Part shown: positions 31,660 to 43,642 of the stretch, one piece after another
Numbering within the stretch: position 1 is the stretch's first letter
Layout of the letters: every line of letters begins with the position of its first letter
Origin: Chaenocephalus aceratus
Lineage: Eukaryota; Chordata; Actinopteri; Perciformes; Channichthyidae
Direction of reading: 5' to 3'
DNA length: 64,000 nt
Assembly (NCBI GenBank): GCA_023974075.1
Contig: CM043792.1
Location: 13,063,456 to 13,127,455, forward strand
Notes under the pieces: model-generated
Databases searched by the model: none
Seen by the model: only the letters and a program-made list of their open reading frames with translations
What the model was told of the DNA's origin: nothing
Translations under genes and position numbers: made by a program

Positions 31660-32725
31660 GTGCAACAAAACAGGAAGATTAAATGTGGTCTCTTAAACAT
31701 AAGATCTCTAGCATCTAAAGCAATATTGGTAAATGATTTAATATCAGATTATAATATTGATATATGCTGTCTCACTGAAACTTGGTTGAGACATGAAGAA
31801 TATGTCAGCATAAATGAGGCCACTCCACCCAGCCATATCAACACTCATATTGCTCGAGGCACGGGCCGAGGAGGTGGAGTTGCATCAATCTTTGACTCTA
31901 GTTTACTTATCAATACTAAACCAAAATTAAATTATACCTCCTTTGCATCCGACCTGGACAACTTTGCAGCCAATCTGATTTGTTACAGTGTATCGTGCAC
32001 CAGGTCCTTATTCAGAATTATTATCAGAATTCTCTGAGTTTTTATCAACTTTGGTTCTTAAAACAGACAAAGTAATTATCGTAGGTGACTTTAATATTCA
32101 TGTTGACGATAATAAAAATAGCCTTACTGTTGCATTTAACTCTATATTAGATTCTGTTGGTTTCTGTCAGAGTGTAAATAAACCAACCCACTGCTATAAT
32201 CACACTCTCGACCTTGTTCTGACTTATGGTATTGAAATTGAGCAACTATTAGTCGAACCGCATAATCCTGCTTTATCCGACCATTTCTTAGTAACTTTTG
32301 AAGTACTATTACGAGACTACAAAGCATTAGTCAAAAGCTCTTGCAGCAGAAACCTATCTGTTAGTGCTATAGCCACATTTAAGGAAGAGATTCCACCAAT
32401 ACTTAACTCGATAGCATGTCTGCATGTAGGGGAGGAAACTTATACAAAATGTACACCACCCAAAATTGATCATGTTGTTGATAGTGCTATAGATGCGCTG
32501 CGAATAAAATTAGACTCTGTTGCTCCTTTGAAAAAGAAGAAAATAAAACAACATAGATTAGCTCCATGGCATAATGCCGAAACCCGCAAAATAAAGCAAA
32601 AGTCTAGACAACTTGAAAGGATATGGCGTTCCACTAAACTTGAAGAATCTCGTTTAATTTGGCATATTACTCTCAATGAATATAAGAAAGCACTGCGTAA
32701 AGCGAGAGCAGCCTACTACTCTTCA
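31660..32725 (+). pseudogene. L2 LINE ORF2, APE endonuclease part
   Basis: Endonuclease motifs appear in order: GLLNIRSLASK (Asn), CCLTETWLR (Glu), VIIVGDFNIH (Asp-x-Asn) and PALSDHFLVTF (Asp-His). A frameshift lies between 31988 and 32037. After the domain a linker rich in Lys and Arg runs to 32725, where the piggyBac element enters at TTAA. The frame resumes after 43642. Confidence 0.9.
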
Positions 32726-33638
32726 TTAACCTCTTAAGCCCCACGGACCTGAACTCGGGTCCGAAAATGCTATATATGTAGCAACAGTGCTATATCTGAA
32801 GTGTCATTCATGAAACTATTAATATTCCATACCCATCTGACCGGAGGAAACTTGGCTAACTGACGATACGAAAAAAAAAATGTTTTTCGAAAAAGAAGTC
32901 TCACAAGAAGCCTCTAAATGAGCCCATGTCAAAAACGGGCAATTGCTATTTCTGCTCATAACTCACAAAAACGATCATTTATAATTCATACTTTCTGCAC
33001 AAACAACACATTTTCTGAAAGCTGAGATTCCACAGATTCCATGGGTATACACCCCATCACTACAGGCAGAACATTAACCGAGCTAGCAGCCAGAACATAG
33101 CAAGTAAACAATATCAGTATTCAAATCCATGACAATAATTAGGTCTTACCTTGGCTGTTTTGTGATCAAAAGTTGTATTCAATGGAATAAAAACGCTGCT
33201 CAGGGTTAATCCAATGTCTCTTGTCACTTTAAAATGATTACTGATAATCAATCCTTTCATTCACGGCAGAAGAGTAGGTCCAACGATTAACAGTCCGTGG
33301 CTTCAGCTGCAGGAGATGCAGTTTACGCATAGCTCCCCCTCCGCAGGCGTAACGTATTTACGTATTTTGAAACTGCTACTCGATTTGATTGGCTCTAACG
33401 ATTCAAAAAAGGTGTCAATCACCCAAATCGACCAATGGGTTCCAGAGATAGGAGCTTGCGTAAGTATAAATAAAGGCAGTATTGCTGGTTTACGCGCACC
33501 CCACTCTTCTTACGCAGGATAGTAGGCTATAGCATGGCATAGCATGTGCCAGCATGTCCCGCAGCGACAGGAGAACAGAGAATGGCAGATCGATCAGTGA
33601 AACAGCCTGATTTTGTTTTCTTTGTCTTCATTGTAACA

Positions 33639-33772
33639 ATGGCAGCCAGAAAAGGAAGACTTTTTTGTCCGTCGAGAGGCATTGGACATCGTATTTCAGG
33701 ACTCTCCGTCGGAAGATAGTGATCTTGTCACGCATAAAGGGACAGTTAATGACTCTATTTGAACCTCTGTCA
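33639..33772 (+). pseudogene. piggyBac transposase N-terminal remnant
   Basis: MAARK is followed, after a one-base frameshift, by EDFFVRREALDIVFQDSPSE and DSDLVTHKGTV, then a stop. The acidic N-terminus with an EAL helix followed by a D/S/E cluster is characteristic of piggyBac-derived transposases. The DNA-binding and catalytic parts do not follow. Confidence 0.6.
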
Positions 33773-34079
33773 CCGAAAGGTATATCATCTTCTCTGTTTG
33801 TATCTCATTACTTATTTATGGTATTTGTTGGTATCTATTGATTATTGGTTGGAAGAGTGTATTCATCTAGAGTAAATTCAACACTACGGACAATTAACCC
33901 GACGGATCCATCTTGTGATATTACTTGTTCTTTCACACCACTCAACAACAAACAGAGAAGCTGGATGACGTTTCGGGGGCGGTGGTGGGGAAAGAACAAA
34001 AACAGAGGAAGCTACGGGAGACAGGACAGGGGCATGGAGCGGACGCGGGTAGCCAAAAGGGACTGACAAACGGGAGAGA

Positions 34080-34642
34080 GAGAAGGACAGACAACAGAGA
34101 AGAAGAGAGACAGAGACAGAGACAGAGAGAGAGCCGACAGAGAGACAGAGAGAGACAGGAGAGAGACAGAGAGAGAGAGAAGAGACAGAGAGAGAGAGAG
34201 AGATAGACAGAGACAGGATACAGAGAGAGGACAGAGAGACATACAGACAGAGAGAGAGAGCAGAGAGACAGAGAGAGAGAGAGATAGAGACATAGACAGA
34301 GACAGAGAGAGAACATAGGAGGACAGAGAGAGAGACAGAGACAGAGAGACAGAAGATACAGAGAGAGAGATACATAGACACAGATAGAGGATAGATACAC
34401 AGAGAGACAGATAGAGAGAGAGAGAGGACACAGAGAGATAGAGATATAGACAGACATAGAGATATAGAGAGAGACAGAGACAGATACATCTAGATATACA
34501 TATATATACATATATATACATATACACATATATACATATATATATACATATATATGTATACATATATATATATATACATATACACATATATACATATATA
34601 TATATATTACATATATATATATATACATACATATATACATTG

Positions 34643-34673
<31 letters not shown>

Positions 34674-34706
34674 TATACATACACACATATATATATATAT
34701 AAATAT
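34080..34706. repeat. (GA)n then (ACATAT)n low-complexity block
   Basis: About 410 bp of GA/GACAGA-rich repeats pass directly into about 215 bp of alternating AT/ATAC repeats. The long Leu/Ser- and Tyr/Ile-rich open frames here on the minus strand are artefacts of the repeats. Confidence 0.95.
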
Positions 34707-34929
34707 ATGACGGACGGAATATTAATATTAAATATTGAACAGATTATATGAAACCCGTCTCACATAATTTACACGGTATACATTTTGAGTGATATAATGT
34801 TATTTCACACACTCAAAATGTATGTTCTGCTGTTGTTGGTGAGAAATTATTTCTGATTTGAGTTACATTTTTGAAAGTACAAGCCAGAGAATTAATCTAT
34901 TTGTTTTTTCAACATTTGTTTTCACAGTG

Positions 34930-35107
34930 AGGAAGGCGATGATGATATGGCTTCTGGATGCCCGAGTATTATGGGGAAGATGCCACCAAGGTAAGGAGGT
35001 ACTGCAGGAGGTGCTCTGATGCTGGCAACAGAAGGGTGAAGACACCTGTGTGCTGCAGGAAGTGGCCGGTCCCTCTGTGCTTCACTTCCAAAAATAACTG
35101 TTATGAC
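34930..35107 (+). pseudogene. piggyBac C-terminal Cys-rich domain
   Basis: The frame gives KVRRYCRRCSDAGNRRVKTP, then VCCRKWPVPLCFTSKNNCYD. The pattern CxxC...CC...C...C is the zinc-binding tail that piggyBac transposases use to bind their terminal repeats. It continues after element B (from 42850) with two codons and a stop. Just upstream, a short acidic stretch (SEEGDDDMASG, from 34928) belongs to the N-terminus, so the catalytic core was deleted between about 34960 and 34985. Confidence 0.65.
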
Positions 35108-35947
35108 TGCAGCATCTGATATTTAAGAAGTGTGTTACATTTGAAATGGCAGAAAGTCTTGTTGCAATTTCCAGATATTAAAAGAGGTCCCTTGAGTTTC
35201 TCTGGTAATTATCAATAGTAGCAGTTAAGTGAATACTGTTCAAACAATACTTGTGTTTGTGTTTTATATTGATTTCTCTGTTTTATCCTTTCATAAAGGT
35301 GAGGACTAAAATGGCTCTAAACAAGGGCTGTTTAGAGTAAACAGGGTTGTATTGCCCTGTGGGGGAGGTGTAGGCATGCATGACAGGGTGCTAGGTGGGG
35401 GAAGAGTATATTCTGCTTAAGATCTAGCATGTCATGTTTCAGGGAAGTCTACATATCTTGAATAGTATATGTGTGGGTTTAATTACTTTGTATTCTGTGT
35501 AACTAGAAGTTGGAGATATGAGAGATGAAATATTTGTGTTATCTTAAATATCCTTTAAGACACATCTGAGGTCTCTGGAATGTGGGGGGGGGGGGGGGGG
35601 GTGTGTGGAGGCTGAGTAAACTCCACCCCTTCCTGTTTCTGTTGGTATGAAAGCCTATTCAGCTTTTTGTTCTGCCTCTCTCTTCTCGCGCCGCCCGGAC
35701 CGGAAGGTCGTGGCAGCCCGTGAACAAGGGCCAGGAGTAGGCATACTCCTGACATTACGCATATGATATGATATGGCTTTGTATGGTAATGTATTGATTG
35801 TATTGCATTGTTATATTACCATTAAAATAGATTATTGTTTTTAACGGATACTTGTATGTTCTGGATTCCTTCCTGTATGATAACCAGCTTGTTAGGGACG
35901 CGCGGAGATTTGGAAAGGGGACCAGTTGTCCCTCAAAATCTCTATCA
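35108..35947 (+). repeat. 5' LTR of element B
   Basis: 840 bp. A G-run of 18 (35583-35600) differs in length from the partner LTR. Parts such as TTAAGAAGTGTGTT and AATAGTAGCAGTT recall the LTR of element A, so the two LTR types are distant relatives. Confidence 0.9.
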
Positions 35948-35949
35948 AA

Positions 35950-35966
35950 TGGTGACCCGACGTGCC
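35950..35966 (+). promoter_or_regulatory. primer-binding site, tRNA-Trp type (element B)
   Basis: TGGTGACCCGACGTG lies two bases inside the LTR. It equals the element A site with one C missing from the CCCC run. Confidence 0.8.
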
Positions 35967-38900
35967 TGGTAAACAAAGCTGTGGAAGAATCCGGACGACC
36001 GGAATGGGTCGGGAACAAACGCTTTTAAACATCTCAGACAATCAGCAGGGCCCTGCAAAACAAGACAAAAGGTACCAGACACCTGTTAAGAAAATCAACT
36101 GTCTGTAATATGATATACTAAACATTTAGGATTGTCTGTAGGCGTTTCACGGTGTTTTTAAAGTTTAAATGGAATATACAATGCATATTTGACTATGTTA
36201 GGAAAGTTATATACAACACGTGAACGTTGATCGCAAGGTAGACAGAAAGTCCGGCGTAACGTAAATAGAGCAGTTTGGCGTGGACCTCAGGTATACTTAT
36301 TCCTGAGTGGCGTGGAAACGGTGCAGTTTGTGGGTTGCGAGGTTATATTCCTGCACGACAAAACCTGGAAACTCGATATTTTAGATCGGGTCGCCGTTTA
36401 AAACTGGGGTTAAATAACAGACCAAGGCTGAAAGCTAAAATCCTAAAAGTCTGTTATATGTTGAATCGGGGAAAGAGAACGCAAACATCACCGAAATTGT
36501 GACGGGACCGGCTCTCGTTTCCCTTTGTCTGTAAACTAAATTTGAAAAGCTAGAATGGTCACATTCTTTATGGGTGTCGAAGCGAGGTCTTGTTTGTCTG
36601 TTGAAATAAACATCACATTATCAAGCTGGACAAACTGTACGGGGAATACATCTGTGTGATTTTTACCTAAAATACCTGTGTGAGCGATTGTCTGTGGAAC
36701 TCAGACAATGCACTAAGAAGAGTGAAGCTCATTTGTGCTCTGCTGCTGCCATCTAGTGGCTGAAAGGGGGTTACACACCCTGGAACATGTTTTACAAGGG
36801 AAGCACGTTAATAGTAACAATGACAATAGCCCAGTATATTAATACAAGTGAACACATATTAATTAAGTCAGATAAATAAAAGCGAAGTGAATATGGAACG
36901 TCAGAATGGTTAAGAAAATTCTGAAATTCCAGGGAGTTACCGGGAGCAATGGGAACAGATTAAGAGATTGATTTTAAGTGGAATCAAACAGGGGGCTAAA
37001 GAAAAGGCTTGTATATTTAAATAAATAAGAAACATTGCATTGTGAATTTCGTACTATTCATCATTAACTGATCATTTTACTCAAATATATTTCAGAGGAA
37101 CTTAATTGCATACAGTAACGTTGAGGGAAAGTAGAAAGTAGTTTGCTGAGTATATGTAGTACATGCAGGTTAAAGTTTGATTCAAATTGAATATAATAGT
37201 GGATTATTCCACCTACATTACACATAGAAAGATGAGAATTTGTTGAACATTGGATAACAAACTCACTGTAAGAAATATATATTGTAATGTTATTTAGGAG
37301 TTGTATTGATCTGTTTCTTGATTGTTCTGTCTGTTGGTTGTCATTGTTGATTAGTAAAGACCTTGTTTTATGTTTGTAAATGTTTTGGTATACCAATAGT
37401 TTGTTGTTAGTTGTTGAAAGAAGCCCCCTTCTCTTGAAAAGGCTGAGAGCTCCAGCCGGAGCCAGTATTGTACAGAAGAGTAGACCGTTTGTTTCAATCA
37501 GAAAAAGAGCAAGCTATTCATCACAATTGTATTTTTAGGTTATGAATAAAACAAAAAGTAGTAGCCTAAGTGATAAGCAGAAGGGTTTTTGAACGCTTGT
37601 CAGTCAGAAGGAATCTATTAATGTTTATATGACAGGGGTGCTTATGCCCGCTTCAGTTTTCAATGTCTGCCATCACGTTAAAACAGAGGATTGGTGGCAT
37701 TTTCAGTTCATTGCTTGCTTCCACACGCCTTTCCCCCTCCTTGTCTCTTTCATGACTTTCGTTAATGCATTAGAACGATTGTTATCGTAACTTGCCGTGT
37801 TTCTAGAAGTCAAACTCACTGTTCACATTACGGTGTATATTTCCGGAACGGCCTTTCACAATAAAAGCCAAAGGCCGCTGTTCGCCAGAGATGCCTTCAC
37901 AATAAAACAGTAATTAGCTTAACAATATATTTAACTTATATTACTGTCCTTAAATATTGATTTTAGTTCATTACAGTTTTCAAATACGGCACGGATTGAA
38001 TACAGTTATTTGTGTATTCTGTTACAACCTCACCATGCTTGTAACACAACTTAGATAAACAATTTGAAAATGAATAGAATTAACCAAGTAGATAAAAGAT
38101 TAGTATAGTGGTTAAGGAGGGTGTCTTTGTTTTGCCTATTAACTTAGAACTGAAGTAATAAAGAATAGGCAGACTACTATCATTAGTTTGTTTTAACATT
38201 CACATGTTTCAGCATTCCTGACCTCAGCCGTTTTATTTTGTAACCCGTTGGGAGAGAGATTTAAATTGAGTTTTTCCCAGTAGCTGAATGTGATTACAGC
38301 AGCATTGGATAGTTCTGCACCACCTTTTGGGTTCTCTGAATCAGTGTGTTGGTGAAGAGTTGCTCACTGCGAACAGAAGAAGTGTGCAAAGAACGCATCT
38401 CTGAGGAGATATTGACATTATGCTTGTGCCTCGTTGTCAAGGCAACAGTGGTGTGAAGAGGTACTGCGGTTTTGGGGGATTTCTGCCGTACAGAGGACAA
38501 CGTGTGTCTGCCAAGTGATTCCTTCCCTCATCTCAAAGCCAGGGAGAGTTTCCTTGGAGCCCACTGACCAGGGCCGGTCCTAGCTTTTTTGGGGACCCTG
38601 CCACTGACTACAGCTGCATCACTGACTGTGCTCATTATGACAAGATCTTGAGACATGCTTGTCTCAGATTGTTCTGGAGGAATGATGCAATGATTTTACA
38701 GCATAATTGTGCAAGAGTTTCCCAGGGGGTGGTGTAGAAACTTTAATGCTTAGTGTTTAGATAAGAGGCTGTTTGTTCAAATGATGGTCTGGAATGCTCA
38801 AAAGATTAAAGTTGAATATTCTTGGTTAGCAAACAAGACATCTGATTATTATGTCACACATAATAATATTGTTATAGAAACTAGCTATTGGTAAAACGTG

Positions 38901-41338
38901 TGGTTGTTGTACCATTGTTATCATGAACAAAAGATAAATAAGGAAATAGTATCTGCTTAAAGATGAATGGATTTCATATCCTAGAGGGGATTAGTTATTG
39001 TGAATACTCCACAAGGTATCTACTAATGTATTGTAAAGAACTTTAATTGACTTGATAAATAAGTGAAGATAAGAAGATGTATTAACCATAAATTAATCAA
39101 TTGGTAAATTAAAAATAGCGGTAAAGAGGAAAACTATTAAAGTGAAGTGAAAAATCATTCTAAAACACACTGATAGAAAAAGGGGGGGGGCATGATGGAA
39201 GTATGCACTAGACTTTAAGTAGTGGGTGTTTTGGAGTTAGGAGTACAGAGTAGAACCATATTCTTCAATCTTTTCATCATGTTTACAAATTATTCTTTTA
39301 GAGTTTTTATTCAAGTGTGAATTTGGTAGTGTTTTAATTTGTTATAGTATTGATCAGTTCAAAGGGAGAGTTTTAGTAACAGCTCTATAAGATCAGACAA
39401 ATATTTCTTTATATAGGTCATGTTGACGGGAAAACTAGTTCTAAACTAAATATAGTATTTCAATTTGAGGTACTGGTTTCACCATTGTGGCATAGTTATT
39501 ACCATAGGAGGGCTTTCGGATGGACATACGAAATGACTTCCGTTTTTAAATCCTTGATAAAGTAGGGAGTAATTGTTGCATGTTCGGACACCCAGGGTTC
39601 CACGCACTGTTAAAGAGGGTAACATTGTTCTTTAAGTGGACCAGAATTGAAGATAAATTAATATAATGAGTTATGAAATACATAGCAGAGCTTTACAGAT
39701 CCTGATAATGTTTTGACTCAAAATAATAATTATATGCACAAGTTTCTGAAATAGATCTATTAGACATTTTAATTTAGATTAGGTGTAAATGAATTGCAGT
39801 AGTAGTAGTAGTACTCTAAGGAAGTGACATTTTTTTGGAGATATCGTGAACATTATAGTTGTAATTGTAAATTAATAAATGATGGTGCTCCATATATACA
39901 GATTTTTATAGACGGAGGATGCTGGCCTGTGCTGGAACATCTCTGCAGAGCACGACACATGGCCAAAAAGACTGAGACCAACTGACCTTTGACCCTGACC
40001 GACAGGGTAACTTGAGAAGGCACTGTCAATGACTGACTCTGAGGTGTACCTGACCAAACTTGACTTTACAACCTGAGGGTGTGAGTGTGAGTGAGTGTAT
40101 GTCTGCATCTGATCAGTGCAACTGCATGATTTAAAGCAATGACTAATCAAGCATGTTTTTGGACTAACACATTATTTCCTAACATTCCACGAAAGGGGAA
40201 ACCGCACATGTGACCCGTTTCTAATCTGCTTGATATTTCACTCCCACAGGAGGTGGCGGTTTGCAGAATGTGAAACTCAAACTAAAACATGAAGATTCTG
40301 TTTCTTTTAGGACTGAAAGATGGAGAGAAACACTTCATTTCACTGAAGTGTTTACTGTGGAAATGATGGATGTACATTTGGGAAAAATGTTTGGTATTGT
40401 CTTATAATCCATTATGACCTGAAGGTTTTCTTCCCATACAGGATTTTGTTTACACATGAGTTAATGTGTAAAAAAGGGGGAGTGTAAACTTCACAATGTA
40501 CATTGTTCATTTAGGGACTGAAAGGAACCTGCTGCCCCAACTCGATTGTTCAATCTGACCATTGATTGACAGTTTTAGAATTTACCTGCTCCATATCTGG
40601 GGATAAGACACTGTTTGATGAATGTTGACATGTCTCTAATATTGATTGAGTTATAGCAGGTAACACAGATAAAGAATCAGTGGCCAAGGGGCTACTGTGA
40701 GAGATGTAAGTCCAGAATGGAATACTGAAGAAGCTGACCTGTGAGTAATGTTTCAACTAATGTTTCAACAGGTATTAAAGTAACTGAGGTTTGAAATGTA
40801 GAAAGAACATATTTACAGTAAAGCTAAAACATAGTAATGTAATGAGACACAACATCATGTAACTAGCCTGGTAAAGAAGTAAAAGCCATAGACTTTATTG
40901 TTTAGGTCATTATGGGGATATACATTTCATCTACATTTATAATAGAAAAACATTTGATGACAGTTTGTTGGAATTCTGTATTCATTTTTTCAGCGGGATA
41001 ATATCTAAGCACTGACGGGTAGAAGCAGTATCACCAGGAAGCCATTCACTTTGTTAGTATTGTGATTTTGGTTGTTTTTGAATCCATAACATTAGTGTGT
41101 TTCTTTACCAGAAACATTAGCAGTTCAAATCATATTTAGATTTTTAATGGGATCTCAAGGATTTCATTTAAAAATAAACACAGATGCTTCTCAGAAATTC
41201 AGAGCTATTGAAATATGTTATTTAGTTTACCTAAAGATGTTGGGGTTCTTATTTAGTTGGCACAGTCCAAGTATTAAGATTCTGAAGCTGCACAATTAAT
41301 TTAGAAAACCTGTTCACAGACGTCTGTTGTTTTAAGAC
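35967..41338 (+). other. element B interior, noncoding core
   Basis: Stops are dense in all frames. It aligns with the interior of A (inverted), and 39070-41242 aligns with fragment C. Segment 37950-39233 is present here but not in A. The conservation is at the nucleotide level with indels that are not multiples of three, so selection for a protein is unlikely. Confidence 0.7.
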
Positions 41339-41339
41339 A

Positions 41340-41830
41340 CCCCACCAACAGGCTCCAAGTGGCCACGGTGGGTCAAACAGCCGAGGGCCCCAGAGCCCGG
41401 AGCGTAGGCTTGAGGGATTTGTATCAGATTTCTCCACACAGGTTGTTGACGCCAAAAGGGGGACCCGAGACGCAGGAGGCTGAAGGTCATCAGGACAAAG
41501 TGGATCAACCCCAGGCTCTCCGGCCCCGACCGAGTGACCCAGCGGATCTCTCAGGCCGTCCGCATAGGAGGAAAGGGGGACAGCTCGTACCACGGGAGCC
41601 AGTGTGCGCCGGAGAAACCACCTGCTAGGACCAGGGGACGACATCAAGACGGATCTGGGTCTCATCATGGAGGTCGACACGGATGCTGTCATCAGCAGAC
41701 TGGAGGAGAAGGACCTCAAGGACATCCATGTAGCAGACGACTTGGAAGCGGCTGGCAGTGGGACTTGTCGAGGCAGCAGAGGAGTCTGATGATTCACCAC
41801 CAGGAGACTGCTTCTTAGCACTCAGCTGCC
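41340..41830 (+). pseudogene. homologue of the element A acidic-repeat ORF
   Basis: The segments TVGQTAEGPRARSVGL, YQISPHRLLTPKGGP, QRISQAVRIGGKGDS and VDTDAVISRLEEKDLKDIHV match the frame at 3599-4123 of element A, but here they lie in different frames. One acidic unit is present, against two and a half in A. No family was recognised. Confidence 0.4.
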
Positions 41831-41989
41831 CCCTCATGGTTCCTTCACTGCCATGGGAAGTGATGTTCTGTTCCTTCATGATTTCAAGTACTTTGGATCT
41901 CAGTTTCTGATGGATTTATACGATATTGGGAGACAGACACAGTAGATATGTTTCAAGTGCCTTGTGTAAGTTGCACTCTTTTAAAAGAG

Positions 41990-42003
41990 TGCAAAAGGGG
42001 GAT
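41990..42003 (+). promoter_or_regulatory. polypurine tract of element B
   Basis: The run gagtgcaaaagggggat ends at the first base of the 3' LTR. Confidence 0.75.
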
Positions 42004-42845
42004 TGCAGCATCTGATATTTAAGAAGTGTGTTACATTTGAAATGGCAGAAAGTCTTGTTGCAATTTCCAGATATTAAAAGAGGTCCCTTGAGTTTCTCTG
42101 GTAATTATCAATAGTAGCAGTTAAGTGAATACTGTTCAAACAATACTTGTGTTTGTGTTTTATATTGATTTCTCTGTTTTATCCTTTCATAAAGGTGAGG
42201 ACTAAAATGGCTCTAAACAAGGGCTGTTTAGAGTAAACAGGGTTTTATTGCCCTGTGGGGGAGGTGTAGGCATGCATGACAGGGTGCTAGGTGGGGGAAG
42301 AGTATATTCTGCTTAAGATCTCTAGCATGTCATGTTTCAGGGAAGTCTACATATCTTGAATAGTATATGTGTGGGTTTAATTACTTTGTATTCTGTGTAA
42401 CTAGAAGTTGGAGATATGAGAGATGAACTATTTGTGTTATATTAAATATCCTTTAAGACACATCTGAGGTCTCTGGAATGTGGGGGGGGGGGGGGTGTGT
42501 GTGTGGAGGCTGAGTAAACTCCACCCCTTCCTGTTTATGTTGGTATGAAAGCCTATTCAGCTTTTTGTTCTGCCTCTCTCTTCTCGCGCCGCCCGGACCG
42601 GAAGGTCGTGGCAGCCCGTGAACAAGGGCCAGAAGTAGGCATACTCCTGACATTACACATATGATATGATATGGCTTTGTATGGTAATGTATTGATTGTA
42701 TTGCATTGTTATATTACCATTAAAATAGATTATTGTTTTTAACGGATACTTGTATGTTCTGGATTCCTTCCTGTATGATAACCAGCTTGTTAGGGACGTG
42801 CGGAGATTTGGAAAGCGGACCAGTTGTCCCTCAAAATCTCTATCA
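42004..42845 (+). repeat. 3' LTR of element B
   Basis: 842 bp, the partner of 35108-35947. Confidence 0.9.
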
Positions 42846-42849
42846 TGAC

Positions 42850-43638
42850 TTACTGGAGTAATACTGTAACATTCATGGTTTGTATAAAGTTTTGTTTTTG
42901 TACCCAAAAAATGCTTCTGGTATAGTGTGTTGCTATTTTTTTTTAAATAAATCTGCTCCAGTTGGAGTCAAATGTTTCCTAAGTTTCCTAATTTTTATTG
43001 TGCAAGTTACATGCATCTCATGCAAAGAGGGAACTTCCCACACACACACACACACACACCGCACAGACACACACACACTTATTTTTTTACAATAATATTT
43101 TTTTATTTTTTAAATTATGGAATGAATACCTATAGTGATAATTAAATGATATACAATGATTTGTACAGTCTGGTACCTGAAAAAGGTTAAATGGCACTGA
43201 TGGAACCAAATGTACCCAAATGTGCCCAAAGCTTAGTCAGCTTGGACCTTTTTTTGCTAAACCTCTAACCTAAAAGTCAATTCTCACTTGTTTTGCCTCA
43301 ATCTTGATACAGGGTACTTATTATATGTTATACTTTGGATTCCTAAAGCTTTTAGGCTACTAACCCATCATTCAAGGGTGGTTTTCACTATAAGTAATGG
43401 GTTTTATTTGGGCGGAGACAATAATTTACACTTTTTGACTATGTTCCATCTGGATTTACTCTAACACTGAAACATCTTTATTGATTCTGGCACTTCTACA
43501 TCCAACTCACAGATGTGATCTTGCTTTGATAAAGGAAATTATTCATATAACCCTTTTAGAAGTTAAGTTATAGTCCTTTGTTTTGGGCATGTCATTTTCG
43601 AGCCTGAAACCTGAAAAACAGGCTTGGGGCTTAAGAGG
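42850..43638 (+). other. piggyBac 3' region
   Basis: The last two transposase codons and TAA are followed by a 3' UTR and terminal repeat. A (CA)n tract lies at 43039-43076. The segment 43280-43638 is shared, inverted, with the piggyBac fragment at 848-1190. Confidence 0.65.
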
Positions 43639-43642
43639 TTAA

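Larger units (their letters stand above)
35108..42845 (+). mobile_element. LTR retroelement B, non-autonomous (same family as A)
   Basis: LTRs 35108-35947 and 42004-42845 run TGCAGCATC to CTCTATCA and are flanked by TGAC (35104-35107, 42846-42849). Removing B restores the last codons of the piggyBac tail. About nine substitutions separate the LTRs, so the insertion is young. The 6-kb interior has a tRNA-Trp-type primer site and a polypurine tract but no gag-pol, and is colinear with the interior of element A. It is the innermost layer of the stack. Confidence 0.85.
32730..43638 (+). mobile_element. piggyBac-family transposon inside the L2 LINE
   Basis: Perfect 14-bp inverted ends, CCTCTTAAGCCCCA, are flanked by TTAA on both sides (32726-32729 and 43639-43642). 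TTAA is the piggyBac target. Of the transposase only an N-terminal piece (33639-33772), an acidic stretch and the C-terminal Cys-rich domain (34988-35107 and 42850-42858) remain. The catalytic DDD core is lost. LTR element B is inserted in the last exon. Confidence 0.85.

Noticed and set aside
33884..34688. Long Leu/Ser-rich and Tyr/Ile-rich open frames
   Set aside because: They are translations of GA and AT simple repeats.
36275..36502. Plus-strand ORF of 75 codons in element B
   Set aside because: It is not kept in the homologous region of element A and has no recognisable motif.
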